DNA of 64,000 nt from UBA2784 sp964494625 (GTDB lineage: Bacteria; Pseudomonadota; Alphaproteobacteria; Micropepsales; Micropepsaceae), in assembly GCA_964494625.1 (NCBI GenBank), contig CAZBRT010000002.1:62001-126000 (forward strand). Reading direction: 5' to 3'. Shown here piece after piece: positions 25,230-35,103 of the stretch. The translations under genes and the position numbers were made by a program. Positions within the stretch are counted from its first letter, which is position 1; the number at the start of each line of letters is the position of its first letter. The notes under the pieces were generated by a model. That model was not told where the DNA came from. It made no database searches and saw nothing but the letters and a program-made list of their open reading frames with translations.

Positions 25230-26111
25230 TCAGGCTTTTGTCCAATGCAGCGAGCTTGCCTCGGCAATGGCGCGCGCGCGATAGGCACTGCGGATGGTGA
25301 TTGCCATCGGGCCCGGTGCACCGTTTCCGATGACCACGCCATCAATGGAGATGACGGGGATCAACGCAGCAGACGCCGCCGTAATGAAGGCTTCGCGGGC
25401 CTTCTGCGCTTCCGCAATCGTGAAGGGGCGCTCTTCGATGACCGCGTTCAGCTCACTGCCAAGGCCAATGATCGTGCGGCGTGTCACACCGGGAAGGATG
25501 TTGGCTGTCAGGGAACGCGTGACGATTTTTCCGGCCTGATCAACGATCCAGGCGTTCGTGCTCGACCCTTCGGTCACAAAGCCCTCCGCGTCAGTCAGCC
25601 ACGCCTCATAGGCGCCCTGTTCGCGCGCGGACTGCTTGGCGAGCACATTGGGCAATAGCGCGACGCTCTTGATGTCGCAGCGACCCCAGCGATTGTCGGG
25701 CACCGAAATGACAGCAACGCCCTTGGCGATGGCAGCCTCCACCCTTCCTTCCGGGATTGCGCGTGCGGTTACGACAAGCGCAGGCTTTGCATTGGCCGGA
25801 AACGGATGATCGCGCCGTGCCACGCCACGCGTGACCTGCAGATAGACAATGCCGTGATGGATTGCATTGCGGGCCACAACCTCCCGCATAACGAAGGCCA
25901 GGCCCGCGCGGGCGATCGGCAGGGCGATGCGCAATTCGCGCAGGGAACGCTCCAGCCGGTCGAGGTGCCGCGTCTCGTCGATCAGCAGACCGCCCCAGAC
26001 CGCACAGACCTCGTAGATGCCGTCCGCGAACTGGTAGCCGCGATCCTCGACATGCACGCTTGCCCCGGCATGGGGCACGTAGTGGCCGTTGACATAGGCA
26101 ATGCGTGACAT
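25230..26111 (-). CDS. Class IV aminotransferase, D-amino acid aminotransferase type
   Basis: 293 aa. PLP-dependent fold-type IV enzyme. The N-terminus (YVNGHYVPHAGASVHVEDRG) and FADGIYEV are typical of D-alanine aminotransferases, and K148 in CDIKSVALLPNV is the PLP lysine. EGFVTEGSSTNAWIV matches the cofactor phosphate site. The likely role is transamination of D-amino acids for peptidoglycan precursors. It lies 6 bases downstream of trkA on the same strand, the usual alphaproteobacterial position. A branched-chain or 4-amino-4-deoxychorismate enzyme is less likely. Confidence 0.88.
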   Translation of the reverse strand: MSRIAYVNGHYVPHAGASVHVEDRGYQFADGIYEVCAVWGGLLIDETRHLDRLERSLRELRIALPIARAGLAFVMREVVARNAIHHGIVYLQVTRGVARRDHPFPANAKPALVVTARAIPEGRVEAAIAKGVAVISVPDNRWGRCDIKSVALLPNVLAKQSAREQGAYEAWLTDAEGFVTEGSSTNAWIVDQAGKIVTRSLTANILPGVTRRTIIGLGSELNAVIEERPFTIAEAQKAREAFITAASAALIPVISIDGVVIGNGAPGPMAITIRSAYRARAIAEASSLHWTKA

Positions 26112-26117
26112 GATCCC

Positions 26118-27494
26118 TCAGAAATACTCGAGGCTGACGCGGAACATCTGCTCCACCTTGCGCACCATGTCCGCACGGGCGAACAGGACCACCCGGTCGC
26201 CCTCCTCCAGCACGAAACCACCGTGGGGCTTGTGGACCTTGTCGCCGCGGATGATGGCGGCAATGATGATGCCGCCGGGAATGCGCGCCTCGCGCAGCGG
26301 CTTTTCGATGAGAGGCGAGGTTTCCAGCGCTTCCGCCTCGATCACTTCCGCCTTGCCGTCGAAGACGGAATAAAGGCGGCGGATGCGCCCGCGCCGCACA
26401 TGCTGGAGAATGGTCGAGACCGTGGCGGCGCGCGGATCAATATAGGCGTCAATGCCCAGCGAGCGTACCAGCGGCGCATAGGTCGGATTGTTGATGAGGG
26501 CCAGTGTGCGGCGCGCGCCCGCCTTCTTGGCGATGACGGAAGCCAGGATGTTGACTTCGTCGTCATTGGTGACCGCGACCACAGTTTCGGCCTCTGTCAC
26601 ATTCGCCTCGCGCAAAAGGTCCTCGTCCAGGCCATCGCCATGCAGGACGACCGTGCGGGTCAGCGCATCGGCAACGATTTCGGCGCGTGCCTTGTTGTGC
26701 TCGATCAGCTTCACCTTCAGCGCGGATGACCGCGCCTCCAGTTCGTGCGCCAGATAAAGGCCGATATTGCCGCCGCCAACGATGATGATGCGGCGCGCGC
26801 CATGCGTCTGCAGGCCGAAAATGTCGAGGGTCCGCTCCACATGTTTCGCGTCGCAGACAAAATAGATGTCGTCGCCCGGCAAGAGGTAATCCGTGCCCTT
26901 GGGCACAAAAGTATGCGCGCCCCGCTCAATGCCCACGACCACCGTTGAAAGGTCCGGGAAAAGTTCCGTCAGCTGGCGCAAGGGTGTGTTGATGATGGGA
27001 CAGGATTCCTCGATCCGCACGCCCACCACGCGCACCTTGCCATCGGCAAAACTCAGTACGTCGAAGGCCGCGGGCACATCCAGACGGCGCAGGATGGACC
27101 GGCCAACTTCAATCTCCGGCGAGATGATGACGTCGATCGGCAGGTTCTTGCCCGAGAACAGATCCTGCCAGGCGGTGCTGAGATAGCTTTGCGCGCGCAC
27201 TCGGGCGATCCGCAGCGGCACGTTGAATAGCGCGCGCGCGACTTCGCAGGCAATCATGTTCACTTCGTCGGCATGGGTGACCGCGATCAGGAGGTCGGCG
27301 TTAGCCGCTCCGCCCTTCTCCAGCACGTCAGGATGGGAACCATGGCCGACGATGCCACGCACATCCGCCGTCTCGGAGAGATGGCGCACGAGGTCGGCAG
27401 CCACATCAATGACCGTTACGTCATTGCCTTCGGCGGCCAGGCGCCGGGCAATGCCGCCGCCCACCTGTCCGGCACCGCAGACAATGACCTTCAT
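26118..27494 (-). CDS. trkA: Trk system potassium uptake protein TrkA
   Basis: 458 aa. TrkA is the cytosolic NAD(H)-binding regulator of TrkH-type potassium channels. Two RCK units are visible: the first Rossmann motif MKVIVCGAGQVGGGIARRL at the N-terminus, the second RIIIVGGGNIGLYLAHEL near residue 233, each followed by an RCK-C domain. It is positioned between ntrX and the aminotransferase, as in many Hyphomicrobiales. No trkH is in the window. Confidence 0.94.
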   Translation of the reverse strand: MKVIVCGAGQVGGGIARRLAAEGNDVTVIDVAADLVRHLSETADVRGIVGHGSHPDVLEKGGAANADLLIAVTHADEVNMIACEVARALFNVPLRIARVRAQSYLSTAWQDLFSGKNLPIDVIISPEIEVGRSILRRLDVPAAFDVLSFADGKVRVVGVRIEESCPIINTPLRQLTELFPDLSTVVVGIERGAHTFVPKGTDYLLPGDDIYFVCDAKHVERTLDIFGLQTHGARRIIIVGGGNIGLYLAHELEARSSALKVKLIEHNKARAEIVADALTRTVVLHGDGLDEDLLREANVTEAETVVAVTNDDEVNILASVIAKKAGARRTLALINNPTYAPLVRSLGIDAYIDPRAATVSTILQHVRRGRIRRLYSVFDGKAEVIEAEALETSPLIEKPLREARIPGGIIIAAIIRGDKVHKPHGGFVLEEGDRVVLFARADMVRKVEQMFRVSLEYF

Positions 27495-27524
27495 GGAAGC
27501 TCTCCGATCCTTCGGATGGCGCTT

Positions 27525-28943
27525 TTACGCCCCGTTCTCGCCCGCGCGCAAGCCGCTGACGACACCCAGCGACTTCAGCTTGCGATGGAGTGCCGAGCGC
27601 TCCATGCCGATGAACGACGCCGTGCGGGAGATGTTTCCACCGAATCGGTTGATCTGCGCAATGAGGTATTCGCGCTCGAAAAGCTCGCGCGCCTCGCGCA
27701 GCGGCAGGGAAATGATGTGCTCGCCGCCCGGCCCGTTGGTGATGGCGGGCGCGGAAGCGCTGACCTCGACCGGAAGCATGTCAGCGGTAATGGCGGCACC
27801 CGGCTGGTCGGACTTGAGGATCACCAGCCGCTCCACATTGTTGCGGAGCTGGCGCACATTGCCCGGCCAGTCATGGGCCTGAAGGGCTGCCAGCGCGTCG
27901 TCACCCACTTTGCAGACAGGCGTGCCATAGGCCATCGAGAAGCGGCGGAGGAAGTGATCGACCAGCAGCGGCACGTCATCGCGCCGCTCGGACAGAGCCG
28001 GCACGCGGATGGGCACGACGCTCAGCCGGTGGAACAAATCCTCGCGGAAGCGCTGCTCGGCAATCTCGCGCCGCAGGTCGCGCGACGATGAGGAGATGAT
28101 CCGCACATCGACCTGAACGTTCTGGGCACCGCCAAGCCGTGTGAAGGTCTGGTCGACCAGCACACGCAGGATCTTGGCCTGCGTCTCCATCGGCATGTCG
28201 GCGATTTCGTCGAGGTAGAGCGTGCCGCCATGCGCCTGCTCCAGAACGCCGACCTTGCGCAGATCGCCGCCTGCGTCCTCGATACCGAAGAGTTCGCCTT
28301 CCATGCGCTCGGGCGCCATGTTGGCGCAATTGATGACGACGAACGGATTGCGCGTGCGGCGCGAACGCGCATGAAGCAGCCGCGCGACCACTTCCTTGCC
28401 CGAGCCCGGCGGACCCGAAATGAGGACGCGGCTGCCGGTCGGCGCCACTTTTTCGATGGTCTGGCGCAATTGCGCCATCAGGGCTGATTGGCCGATCAGG
28501 TCTGCGTCATCCAGATGGCGCAGGCGCAGCTCTTCGTTCTCGCGGCGCAGTTTGGCGGCTTCCAGCGCGCGCTCGATGATGAGCAGCAGCCGGTCGCTCT
28601 TGAACGGCTTTTCAATGAAATCATAGGCGCCGCGCTTGATGGCCGCGACCGCCGTTTCGATGTTGCCATGGCCGGAAATCACGACCACCGGCAGGTCGGG
28701 ATGATCGCGCTTGATCTCGTCCAGCACCTGCAACCCGTCGAGGCGGCTGCCCTGGAGCCAGATGTCGAGCACCATCAGCGAAGGCCGGCGCGCGCGCACC
28801 GCCGCCAAGGCTGTGTCCGCATCTTTCGCGAGGCGCGTCTCATACCCCTCATCGTTCAGGATGCCGGAAACGAGGTCACGGATATCGGCCTCGTCATCGA
28901 CAACAAGAATGTCGGGGGCACGCAGGGATACTGTCTTGCTCAT
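27525..28943 (-). CDS. ntrX: Nitrogen/redox response regulator NtrX
   Basis: 472 aa. Receiver domain at residues 10-125 with phospho-acceptor D60, an AAA+ domain with Walker A GPPGSGKE at 177-184, and a Fis-type helix-turn-helix at the C-terminus (NRFGGNISRTASFIGMERS). The GAFTGA loop that contacts sigma-54 is absent: the segment after ELFG (217-220) reads IEDAGGDLRKVG. It therefore probably does not act as a classical sigma-54 activator. The start overlaps the ntrY stop by four bases (ATGA), indicating translational coupling. Confidence 0.93.
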   Translation of the reverse strand: MSKTVSLRAPDILVVDDEADIRDLVSGILNDEGYETRLAKDADTALAAVRARRPSLMVLDIWLQGSRLDGLQVLDEIKRDHPDLPVVVISGHGNIETAVAAIKRGAYDFIEKPFKSDRLLLIIERALEAAKLRRENEELRLRHLDDADLIGQSALMAQLRQTIEKVAPTGSRVLISGPPGSGKEVVARLLHARSRRTRNPFVVINCANMAPERMEGELFGIEDAGGDLRKVGVLEQAHGGTLYLDEIADMPMETQAKILRVLVDQTFTRLGGAQNVQVDVRIISSSSRDLRREIAEQRFREDLFHRLSVVPIRVPALSERRDDVPLLVDHFLRRFSMAYGTPVCKVGDDALAALQAHDWPGNVRQLRNNVERLVILKSDQPGAAITADMLPVEVSASAPAITNGPGGEHIISLPLREARELFEREYLIAQINRFGGNISRTASFIGMERSALHRKLKSLGVVSGLRAGENGA

Positions 28944-31252
28944 GATGTCGCTTCGACCGGGTTGACGGGACGCACAAATTCGGGAGTGCCCTCTTCCGCC
29001 GCATCGTCCTTGCGGCGGACAGGCATGAAAAGCGTGACCCTGGCGCCGCCCGCAAAGCGCGGATCAGCAGAAGGCGCATCGGACAATTCGATGCCGCCGC
29101 CGTGGTCTTCCATGATCTTGCGCACAATGGCGAGGCCAAGACCCGTGCCCTTCGCGCGTGTGGTGACATAGGGCTCGGTCAGGCGGGCGCGGCCTTCCGG
29201 CGGCAGACCGATACCATTGTCGGTCACGGCGATGCTGACCACGCCCTCATCCACCGTCACGCTGACACCGATCAGCCCGTTCTCGAACGGCTTGCCTTCG
29301 CCGCCGCCATGGCGCGCGGCGATCGACTCCGCCGCGTTCTTGAGGATGTTGGTGATGGCCTGCGCGATCTGTCGACCGTCACACTCGGCGACCAGCACGT
29401 CATCCGCACCATTGATCTCGAACTTGATGCCGGTCGCGGCCACCTGCTGCAGGAAGACCGTCTGGCGCACCAGCTGCGCCATGTCCTCCGCACGGATCAC
29501 CGGCGCGGGCATGCGCGCAAAAGACGAGAACTCGTCCACCATGCGCCCGATATCGCCGACCTGCCGGATGATCGTCGACGTACACTGCTCGAACACTTCC
29601 GGGTCGCTGACGATTTCCTTGCTGTATTTGCGTCGAAGCCGTTCGGCGGAAAGCTGGATCGGCGTCAGCGGGTTCTTGATCTCGTGGGCGATGCGGCGCG
29701 CCACATCTGCCCATGCGGAGGTGCGTTGGGCCGACACAAGTTCGGTAATATCGTCAATGGTGACGACCCAGCCGCGCTCCAGCCCCTCGGCCGTCTCGCG
29801 CCCGATGCGCACGATCAGGTTGCGGGTCTTGCCGTCACGCGTCAGGTCGATCTGGCCGCTGGCCCGTCCCAGCGGATCTGAAAATGCGGTTGCGGCAAGC
29901 GACGCCATTTCCGGCACCGCCTCCTCGATGGCACGGCCCGACAGCGTATCGCGCGGGCTGCCAACCAGCATAAGGGCCGAGCGGTTGATGATCGTGACCC
30001 GGCCCATCGCATCAAGGCCGATCACGCCGGCGGTCACACCGGCGAGCACGGCCTCGGTAAATCGTCGTCGCACTTCCTGCAGTCGCCCGGATTCGACAAG
30101 CTCGTCGCGCTGGCTTTGCAGCTGCGCCGTCATGCGATTGAACGCACGCGCCAGCGTGCCCATTTCGTCGCCCGGATCACCCATAGGCACGCGCGCCGAG
30201 AGGTCACCTTCAGAGACGCGCTCGGCTGCGCCGATCAACCGCCCAATGGGCGAGACAAGCCGGTTCGCGGCCCACAGGCCGAGCCAGATGGAGGCCAAAA
30301 GGATCAGGAGACCGACGACCGCATAGATCGCGGCGAAGGTCAGCTGGAATCGGGAGCGGTTGTGTTCCAGCCGCTGATACTCGGATGTCGCATCGACAAC
30401 GCTGCGCTGATGCTCCAGCACCCGGGCATCGACATAGCGCACCACGAGCAGGAAGCGGTCAAAATAAGCATCAAGGCGCACCAGGGCCTGCACCTTGTCG
30501 TCACCGGAATCCGTGAGGACAGCCACCTCCCCGGACCGTGCCTTCTCAAAGGCTTCAAACGAGGGCGGTTCCAGCGTGAGTACGAATGAAAGCGCGGCGC
30601 TGGCGATGATGTTGCCGTTGCCGTCGATGATGACGGCGGCGGTCAGCGACCGGAAAAGCGCCTGTGCGGCCAGATATTCCCGGAATCGTTGCGGGTCTGT
30701 CTGGCTGAGCAGCGCCGAGCGGTTGATGTCGGATGCCATCGCCAGCGCATCGGCGCGGATGTTCTGGCGGTGCTCATTCACATAGGCTTCGGCGACCGTC
30801 ACCGAATTGGTCAGCGCCGTCTTCACGCGTTCGCTGAACCAGGCTTCGACGCCAAGATTGAGCGTGATCCCCGCAAAGGCGGCGACCATGATGGTGGGAA
30901 TGATGGCCACCGCCGCAAACATCGCAACGAGGCGCACATGAAGCCGTGCGCCTGCCGTGCCGGTTCGCCGCGCGATCCAGAGCTGGACCAGCTGCCAGGC
31001 AATCACCGCGGCGAGCGCCAGCACGAAGGCCAGATTGACCAGCAGCAGCGTCAGGAAGACTTCGGGCGTCGGGCCGGGGTCTTCCATGCCGGACAGGATC
31101 GAATAGGTGATGATGCCGGATATCGCCGCAGCGACGCAGACGAGCGACACGAGAAGTCCAGGGCGCAAGAGCCAACGCAGTTTCCCGGGCAGCCAGGAAC
31201 CTGTTCCCGGCTGGTCAGAACCGCCCGCTTGCTCGACAGCCGCCGAACTCAT
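28940..31252 (-). CDS. ntrY: Sensor histidine kinase NtrY
   Basis: 770 aa. Inner-membrane sensor. Several N-terminal membrane helices (around residues 33-55, 70-95, 115-135) are followed by a periplasmic region, another helix near 310-330, a HAMP domain (LIGAAERVSEGDLSARVP), a PAS domain, the HisKA domain with phospho-acceptor H523 in ARRIAHEIKNPLTP, and an HATPase domain with DNGIGLPPEG and GTGLGLAIV. NtrYX responds to nitrogen and oxygen/redox status in alphaproteobacteria. It is cotranscribed with ntrX; a 158-base gap separates it from ntrC. Confidence 0.94.
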   Translation of the reverse strand: MSSAAVEQAGGSDQPGTGSWLPGKLRWLLRPGLLVSLVCVAAAISGIITYSILSGMEDPGPTPEVFLTLLLVNLAFVLALAAVIAWQLVQLWIARRTGTAGARLHVRLVAMFAAVAIIPTIMVAAFAGITLNLGVEAWFSERVKTALTNSVTVAEAYVNEHRQNIRADALAMASDINRSALLSQTDPQRFREYLAAQALFRSLTAAVIIDGNGNIIASAALSFVLTLEPPSFEAFEKARSGEVAVLTDSGDDKVQALVRLDAYFDRFLLVVRYVDARVLEHQRSVVDATSEYQRLEHNRSRFQLTFAAIYAVVGLLILLASIWLGLWAANRLVSPIGRLIGAAERVSEGDLSARVPMGDPGDEMGTLARAFNRMTAQLQSQRDELVESGRLQEVRRRFTEAVLAGVTAGVIGLDAMGRVTIINRSALMLVGSPRDTLSGRAIEEAVPEMASLAATAFSDPLGRASGQIDLTRDGKTRNLIVRIGRETAEGLERGWVVTIDDITELVSAQRTSAWADVARRIAHEIKNPLTPIQLSAERLRRKYSKEIVSDPEVFEQCTSTIIRQVGDIGRMVDEFSSFARMPAPVIRAEDMAQLVRQTVFLQQVAATGIKFEINGADDVLVAECDGRQIAQAITNILKNAAESIAARHGGGEGKPFENGLIGVSVTVDEGVVSIAVTDNGIGLPPEGRARLTEPYVTTRAKGTGLGLAIVRKIMEDHGGGIELSDAPSADPRFAGGARVTLFMPVRRKDDAAEEGTPEFVRPVNPVEATS

Positions 31253-31386
31253 GCCTTATCCAACACTCCCGCTCCAAAACCCGCCCTCTTCCGGGGCAAG
31301 CGGCTCCCAGCGTGGCGGCCAAGGCACAGGGGCAATGCCCTGATGTCACAGGCTTGGTGCTGAACGCCGATCTGCTTTGTGTTTTT

Positions 31387-31403
31387 GCGCAACATCGTTG
31401 CGC
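31387..31403. repeat. Short perfect inverted repeat between ntrC and ntrY
   Basis: GCGCAAC and GTTGCGC are exact inverse complements with a 3-base centre. The repeat lies 7 bases past the ntrC stop. No T-run follows on the minus strand, so it does not look like a ntrC terminator. It could be an operator for ntrY or an RNA hairpin; the arrangement loosely recalls the dyad type bound by Fis-family regulators. Confidence 0.35.
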
Positions 31404-31410
31404 GGCTGCA

Positions 31411-32856
31411 TCACTTCAGCCCGCGGACCACGCGAATGTCAAGCTCACGGATCTTCTTTCTGAGTGTATTCCTGTTCATCCCTAACAGCTCAGCGGCCTT
31501 GATCTGGTTGCCACGCGTGACCGCCAAACACATCGAAATGAGCGGCCGCTCGAACTCCGGCAGCACAAGATCATAGAGATTGGGCGGCAATTCCGCGTCC
31601 CTGCCTGATTGGGCCAGCATGCGGTTGAGGTGACGCTCGACCGCGCCGCTGATCGTATCTTCGCCCGCCGGCAAAGTGGCCGATTGCGCTTCGAGCGGCA
31701 CCGACAATTCGCCTGCAACGATGCGTGCGCTGATCGTCTCGTCCGCATAAAGGGCGGCCACGCGCCGGACCAGATTCTCCAGTTCGCGCACATTGCCGGG
31801 CCAGCGATGGCGCTTGAGGAGATCAAGCGCTTCCGGCGTGATGGCCTTTTGCGGCAGACCCGCTTCGGCTGCCTGACGGAAAAAGTGGCTGACGAGATCG
31901 GGGATGTCGTCACTGCGTTCGCGCAAAGGCGGCAGGCGCAAAGGCACGACATTCAGGCGATAGAACAGATCCTCGCGGAAGAGCCCCTGGGCGATCAGCC
32001 CGCGCAAATCCTTGTTGGTGGCCGCGATGATGCGGACATTGGTGCGCAGGAGCTGCCGACCGCCGACGCTTGTGTATTCACCCTGCTGCAGCACGCGCAG
32101 GAGACGTGTCTGTGCATCGAGCGGCATGTCGCCGATTTCATCGAGGAAGAGCGTGCCGCCTTCCGCCTGCTCGAACCGGCCGATGCCGCGTGTGGTTGCG
32201 CCGGTGAAGGCGCCCTTCTCGTAACCGAAAAGATCACTCTCGATCAGTTCGCGCGGGATCGCCGCCATGTTGACGGCGACAAAGGGTCCGTTGCGACGGC
32301 GGCCATAATCGTGCAGCGCACGCGCAACAAGCTCCTTGCCGGTACCGCTTTCGCCCGAAATGAGCACAGTCAGTTCCGTGCCCATGAGGCGCGCCAGCAC
32401 GCGATAGATGTCCTGCATCGCGGGCGAGCGGCCAATGAGCGGCATGGCGGGGCCTTCTTCCGGCCCGGCCTCGCGCCTGGGTGCACGGCGCGGTGCGGCC
32501 AGCGCGCGTCCAGCAATCGCGATGAGTTCGCTCAGGTCAAAGGGCTTTGGCAAATACTCATAGGCGCCGCGCTCGTTGGCCGTGATGGCGGTCAGAAGCG
32601 TGTTCTGCGCGCTCATCACTATGATCGGCAGATCAGGCCTGATCTTCTTGATGCGGGGAAGCAAGTCGAAGACGTTTTCGTCCGGCATGATGACGTCGGT
32701 CACCACCAGATCGCCCTCGCCCGCGCTCACCCAATTCCACAATGTCGCGGCCGTGCCGGTCGCGCGCACCTGATAGCCCGCGCGGCCGAGCGCCTGATTG
32801 AGGACGGTGCGGATGGCTGCATCATCATCCGCCACAAGGATTGTTTCGCCGCTCAT
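31411..32856 (-). CDS. ntrC: Nitrogen regulation response regulator NtrC
   Basis: 481 aa. Receiver domain with phospho-acceptor D54 (VVTDVIMPDE), AAA+ sigma-54 interaction domain with Walker A GESGTGKE at 168-175 and an intact GAFTGA at 215-220, then a Fis-type helix-turn-helix in the last 45 residues (GNQIKAAELLGMNRNTLRKK). NtrC activates sigma-54 genes for nitrogen scavenging when phosphorylated by NtrB. Its start overlaps the ntrB stop by four bases (ATGA). Confidence 0.95.
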   Translation of the reverse strand: MSGETILVADDDAAIRTVLNQALGRAGYQVRATGTAATLWNWVSAGEGDLVVTDVIMPDENVFDLLPRIKKIRPDLPIIVMSAQNTLLTAITANERGAYEYLPKPFDLSELIAIAGRALAAPRRAPRREAGPEEGPAMPLIGRSPAMQDIYRVLARLMGTELTVLISGESGTGKELVARALHDYGRRRNGPFVAVNMAAIPRELIESDLFGYEKGAFTGATTRGIGRFEQAEGGTLFLDEIGDMPLDAQTRLLRVLQQGEYTSVGGRQLLRTNVRIIAATNKDLRGLIAQGLFREDLFYRLNVVPLRLPPLRERSDDIPDLVSHFFRQAAEAGLPQKAITPEALDLLKRHRWPGNVRELENLVRRVAALYADETISARIVAGELSVPLEAQSATLPAGEDTISGAVERHLNRMLAQSGRDAELPPNLYDLVLPEFERPLISMCLAVTRGNQIKAAELLGMNRNTLRKKIRELDIRVVRGLK

Positions 32857-33986
32857 GGCGCCCCTTCTTCCGCCGGCGACATCGGCAGGAGCACGCGGAA
32901 CTGCGTGCGGCGCGGCGCGGACTCGCAGGCGATGACACCGCCATGCGCATTGACGATGCGCGCGACCAGCGCAAGGCCAAGACCTGCACCATTGCGCTTG
33001 GTCGTCACGAAGGGATCAAAGAGGCACGACATCAATTCGGGCGCAACGCCCGCGCCGTTGTCGCGCACGATGACTTCCAGCGGCAGGCCCACCCGCATGT
33101 CCGAGCCGGGGATCGAAAGGCGCACGCCGGGGCGATAGCCTGTCTGCAGGGCGATTTCGCCTTCAGCAGGCGCCGGGCCATCGGCAATCGCGTCGGCTGC
33201 ATTGCGCACGAGATTGAGAAAGACCTGGATGAGCTGATCCCGGTCGCCCAGCACCGGCGGCAACGACGGATCATAGACTTCCGAGATCCTGATGCGGGCG
33301 GCAAAACTTGCCTTGGCAACGCCGCGCACATGGTCGAGCACTTCGTGGATATTGACGGGCTTGCGCGCCAGCGGGCGCGTGTCGCCAAAGCTCTCCATGT
33401 GATCAACCAACTTGCGGATGCGGTCGGTCTCGTCACAGATGAGGCGCGTCAGCGCCTTGTCGCCGTCATCGGCGTTCTGCTCGATCAATTGCGCAGCGCC
33501 ACGGATGCCGGCCAGCGGGTTCTTGATTTCGTGCGCCAGCACAGCGGCCATGGCGGTGATCGAACGCGCCGCGCCGCGATGGGTCATTTGCCGGTCCATG
33601 CGCTGCGCCATACCGCGCTCCAGCAGCATAACCAGTGTCGCACCCGGCTGCCCACCCAGCGGCGAACCCTGGATATCGACGTGACGCGTCTGGCCGCGCG
33701 CCAGAGCCAGTTCGACTTCGTATTCGTTGACGGGTGCGCCAGTGCGTTTGACGGTGCCCACCAGGGCGGTGAGCGGGCTTGCGAACGGCACCAGAGCCGC
33801 CAATTGCTGACGCGCAAGGCTTGCGGCGCTCATGCCGAAAAACTGCTCCGCAGCCTGATTGGCAAAGACGATGTGGCCGGTGTCATCAACCGCCATCACC
33901 GGATGCGACAGCGCATCCAGCATGGCCTGCGGGGTCGGCGCCGCGCCCGCACGCGCGTCCGCTTCCTGCAAGGAAATCGCACTCAT
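32853..33986 (-). CDS. ntrB: Nitrogen regulation sensor kinase NtrB
   Basis: 377 aa, soluble. An N-terminal PAS domain (MLDALSHPVMAVDDTGHIVF near residue 22), HisKA with H152 in VLAHEIKNPLAGIRGAAQL, and HATPase with DNGAGV and NGAGLGLALVARIV. NtrB phosphorylates and dephosphorylates NtrC under PII control. The ATG at 33986 is chosen because it overlaps the dusB stop as ATGA; an ATG five codons earlier is less likely. Confidence 0.94.
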   Translation of the reverse strand: MSAISLQEADARAGAAPTPQAMLDALSHPVMAVDDTGHIVFANQAAEQFFGMSAASLARQQLAALVPFASPLTALVGTVKRTGAPVNEYEVELALARGQTRHVDIQGSPLGGQPGATLVMLLERGMAQRMDRQMTHRGAARSITAMAAVLAHEIKNPLAGIRGAAQLIEQNADDGDKALTRLICDETDRIRKLVDHMESFGDTRPLARKPVNIHEVLDHVRGVAKASFAARIRISEVYDPSLPPVLGDRDQLIQVFLNLVRNAADAIADGPAPAEGEIALQTGYRPGVRLSIPGSDMRVGLPLEVIVRDNGAGVAPELMSCLFDPFVTTKRNGAGLGLALVARIVNAHGGVIACESAPRRTQFRVLLPMSPAEEGAP

Positions 33987-34969
33987 GCGGCCAGCGCCCA
34001 TGTCGCAGGTCCGAAATATTTCTCGATCAACGCCCGCCCTGACGCTTCATTCTCGACACGCGACAAGTCAGCGCGCGCTGCATCGGGATCGCCCGTGTAC
34101 GCGGCATAGGCCGCCAGATGCTTGCGCACCACGCGCGAACCCAGCTTCTCGCCATAGAGCGTGATCGTGTCGGCAAAATGCGTTGCGACGATCGCATGAA
34201 GCGCCATGCCATCCGGGCGCTCAAAGGATTTTCCCGAGAGCAAAGCGGCTACTTCCGCTGCAAGCCAAGGTGCGCCGACTGCCGCGCGACCGATCATCAC
34301 GCCATCGGCACCGGACTCATCGAGCGCACGGCGCGCGGTTGCGGCATCCACGATATCGCCATTGACGATTACGGGAATGGCAACGGATTCCTTCACCGCG
34401 AGTACGCGCTTCCAGTCGGCGGAGCCGGTGTAGAACTGGCAGCGTGTGCGGCCATGCACCGTCACCATCTTCACGCCGATGCGCTCGGCGCGTTTTGCGA
34501 GTTCAGGCGCATTGAAGCCCGCATAGTCCCATCCCAGCCGCATCTTCAGCGTGACGGGCACGCGCACATTTCCGACCACCGCTTCAATCAGGGTTTCGGC
34601 GTGGTCGAGGTCGCGCATGAGGGCGGAGCCCGAAAGGCCGCCGGTCACCTTCTTGGCGGGGCAGCCCATATTGATGTCGATAAGGTCAGCGCCTTCCGCT
34701 TCGGCGAGCTTTGCCGCCTCGGCCATCCAATGCGGCTCCCGGCCCGCCAGCTGGACGGCATTGGTCGCGCGTGGCCCGCGCACATGCGCCGCGCGCAGAC
34801 GGTCGACCTTGCGCCCCCGCACATATTCGTCGCTGGCGACCATTTCGCTGAAAACAAGACCGGCACCCAGTTCCTGCGCCTGACGCCGGAACGGCTGATC
34901 GGATACGCCCGACATCGGCGCGATCAGCACCGGCACATCTATCGGGATGGGACCAATCGCGCGCAGCAT
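33983..34969 (-). CDS. dusB: tRNA dihydrouridine synthase DusB (NifR3)
   Basis: 328 aa. FMN-dependent TIM-barrel enzyme that reduces uridines in tRNA. Signatures: VLIAPMSGVSDQPFRRQAQE at the N-terminus, the catalytic Cys in DINMGCPAKKVTGGLSGSAL (around residue 95), VTVHGRTRCQFYTG and VNGDIVDAATA. The ATG at 34969 has AGGAG about 12 bases upstream and gives the usual length; a GTG at 35023 would add 18 residues. First gene of the dusB-ntrB-ntrC run, historically called nifR3, and divergent from ispDF. Confidence 0.93.
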   Translation of the reverse strand: MLRAIGPIPIDVPVLIAPMSGVSDQPFRRQAQELGAGLVFSEMVASDEYVRGRKVDRLRAAHVRGPRATNAVQLAGREPHWMAEAAKLAEAEGADLIDINMGCPAKKVTGGLSGSALMRDLDHAETLIEAVVGNVRVPVTLKMRLGWDYAGFNAPELAKRAERIGVKMVTVHGRTRCQFYTGSADWKRVLAVKESVAIPVIVNGDIVDAATARRALDESGADGVMIGRAAVGAPWLAAEVAALLSGKSFERPDGMALHAIVATHFADTITLYGEKLGSRVVRKHLAAYAAYTGDPDAARADLSRVENEASGRALIEKYFGPATWALAA

Positions 34970-35103
34970 GGCAGGCGGGAACTCCTGACCGGTCACAGCC
35001 CCAGCTGCCCGGAAATTGTGCACGAGAGTCCGTGCCCGAAAAATAGGCAGCGATTGTCGCCTTCCCCATGGCGCGCGGTCAAGGGCCGTTATAGGTAGGG
35101 CGC

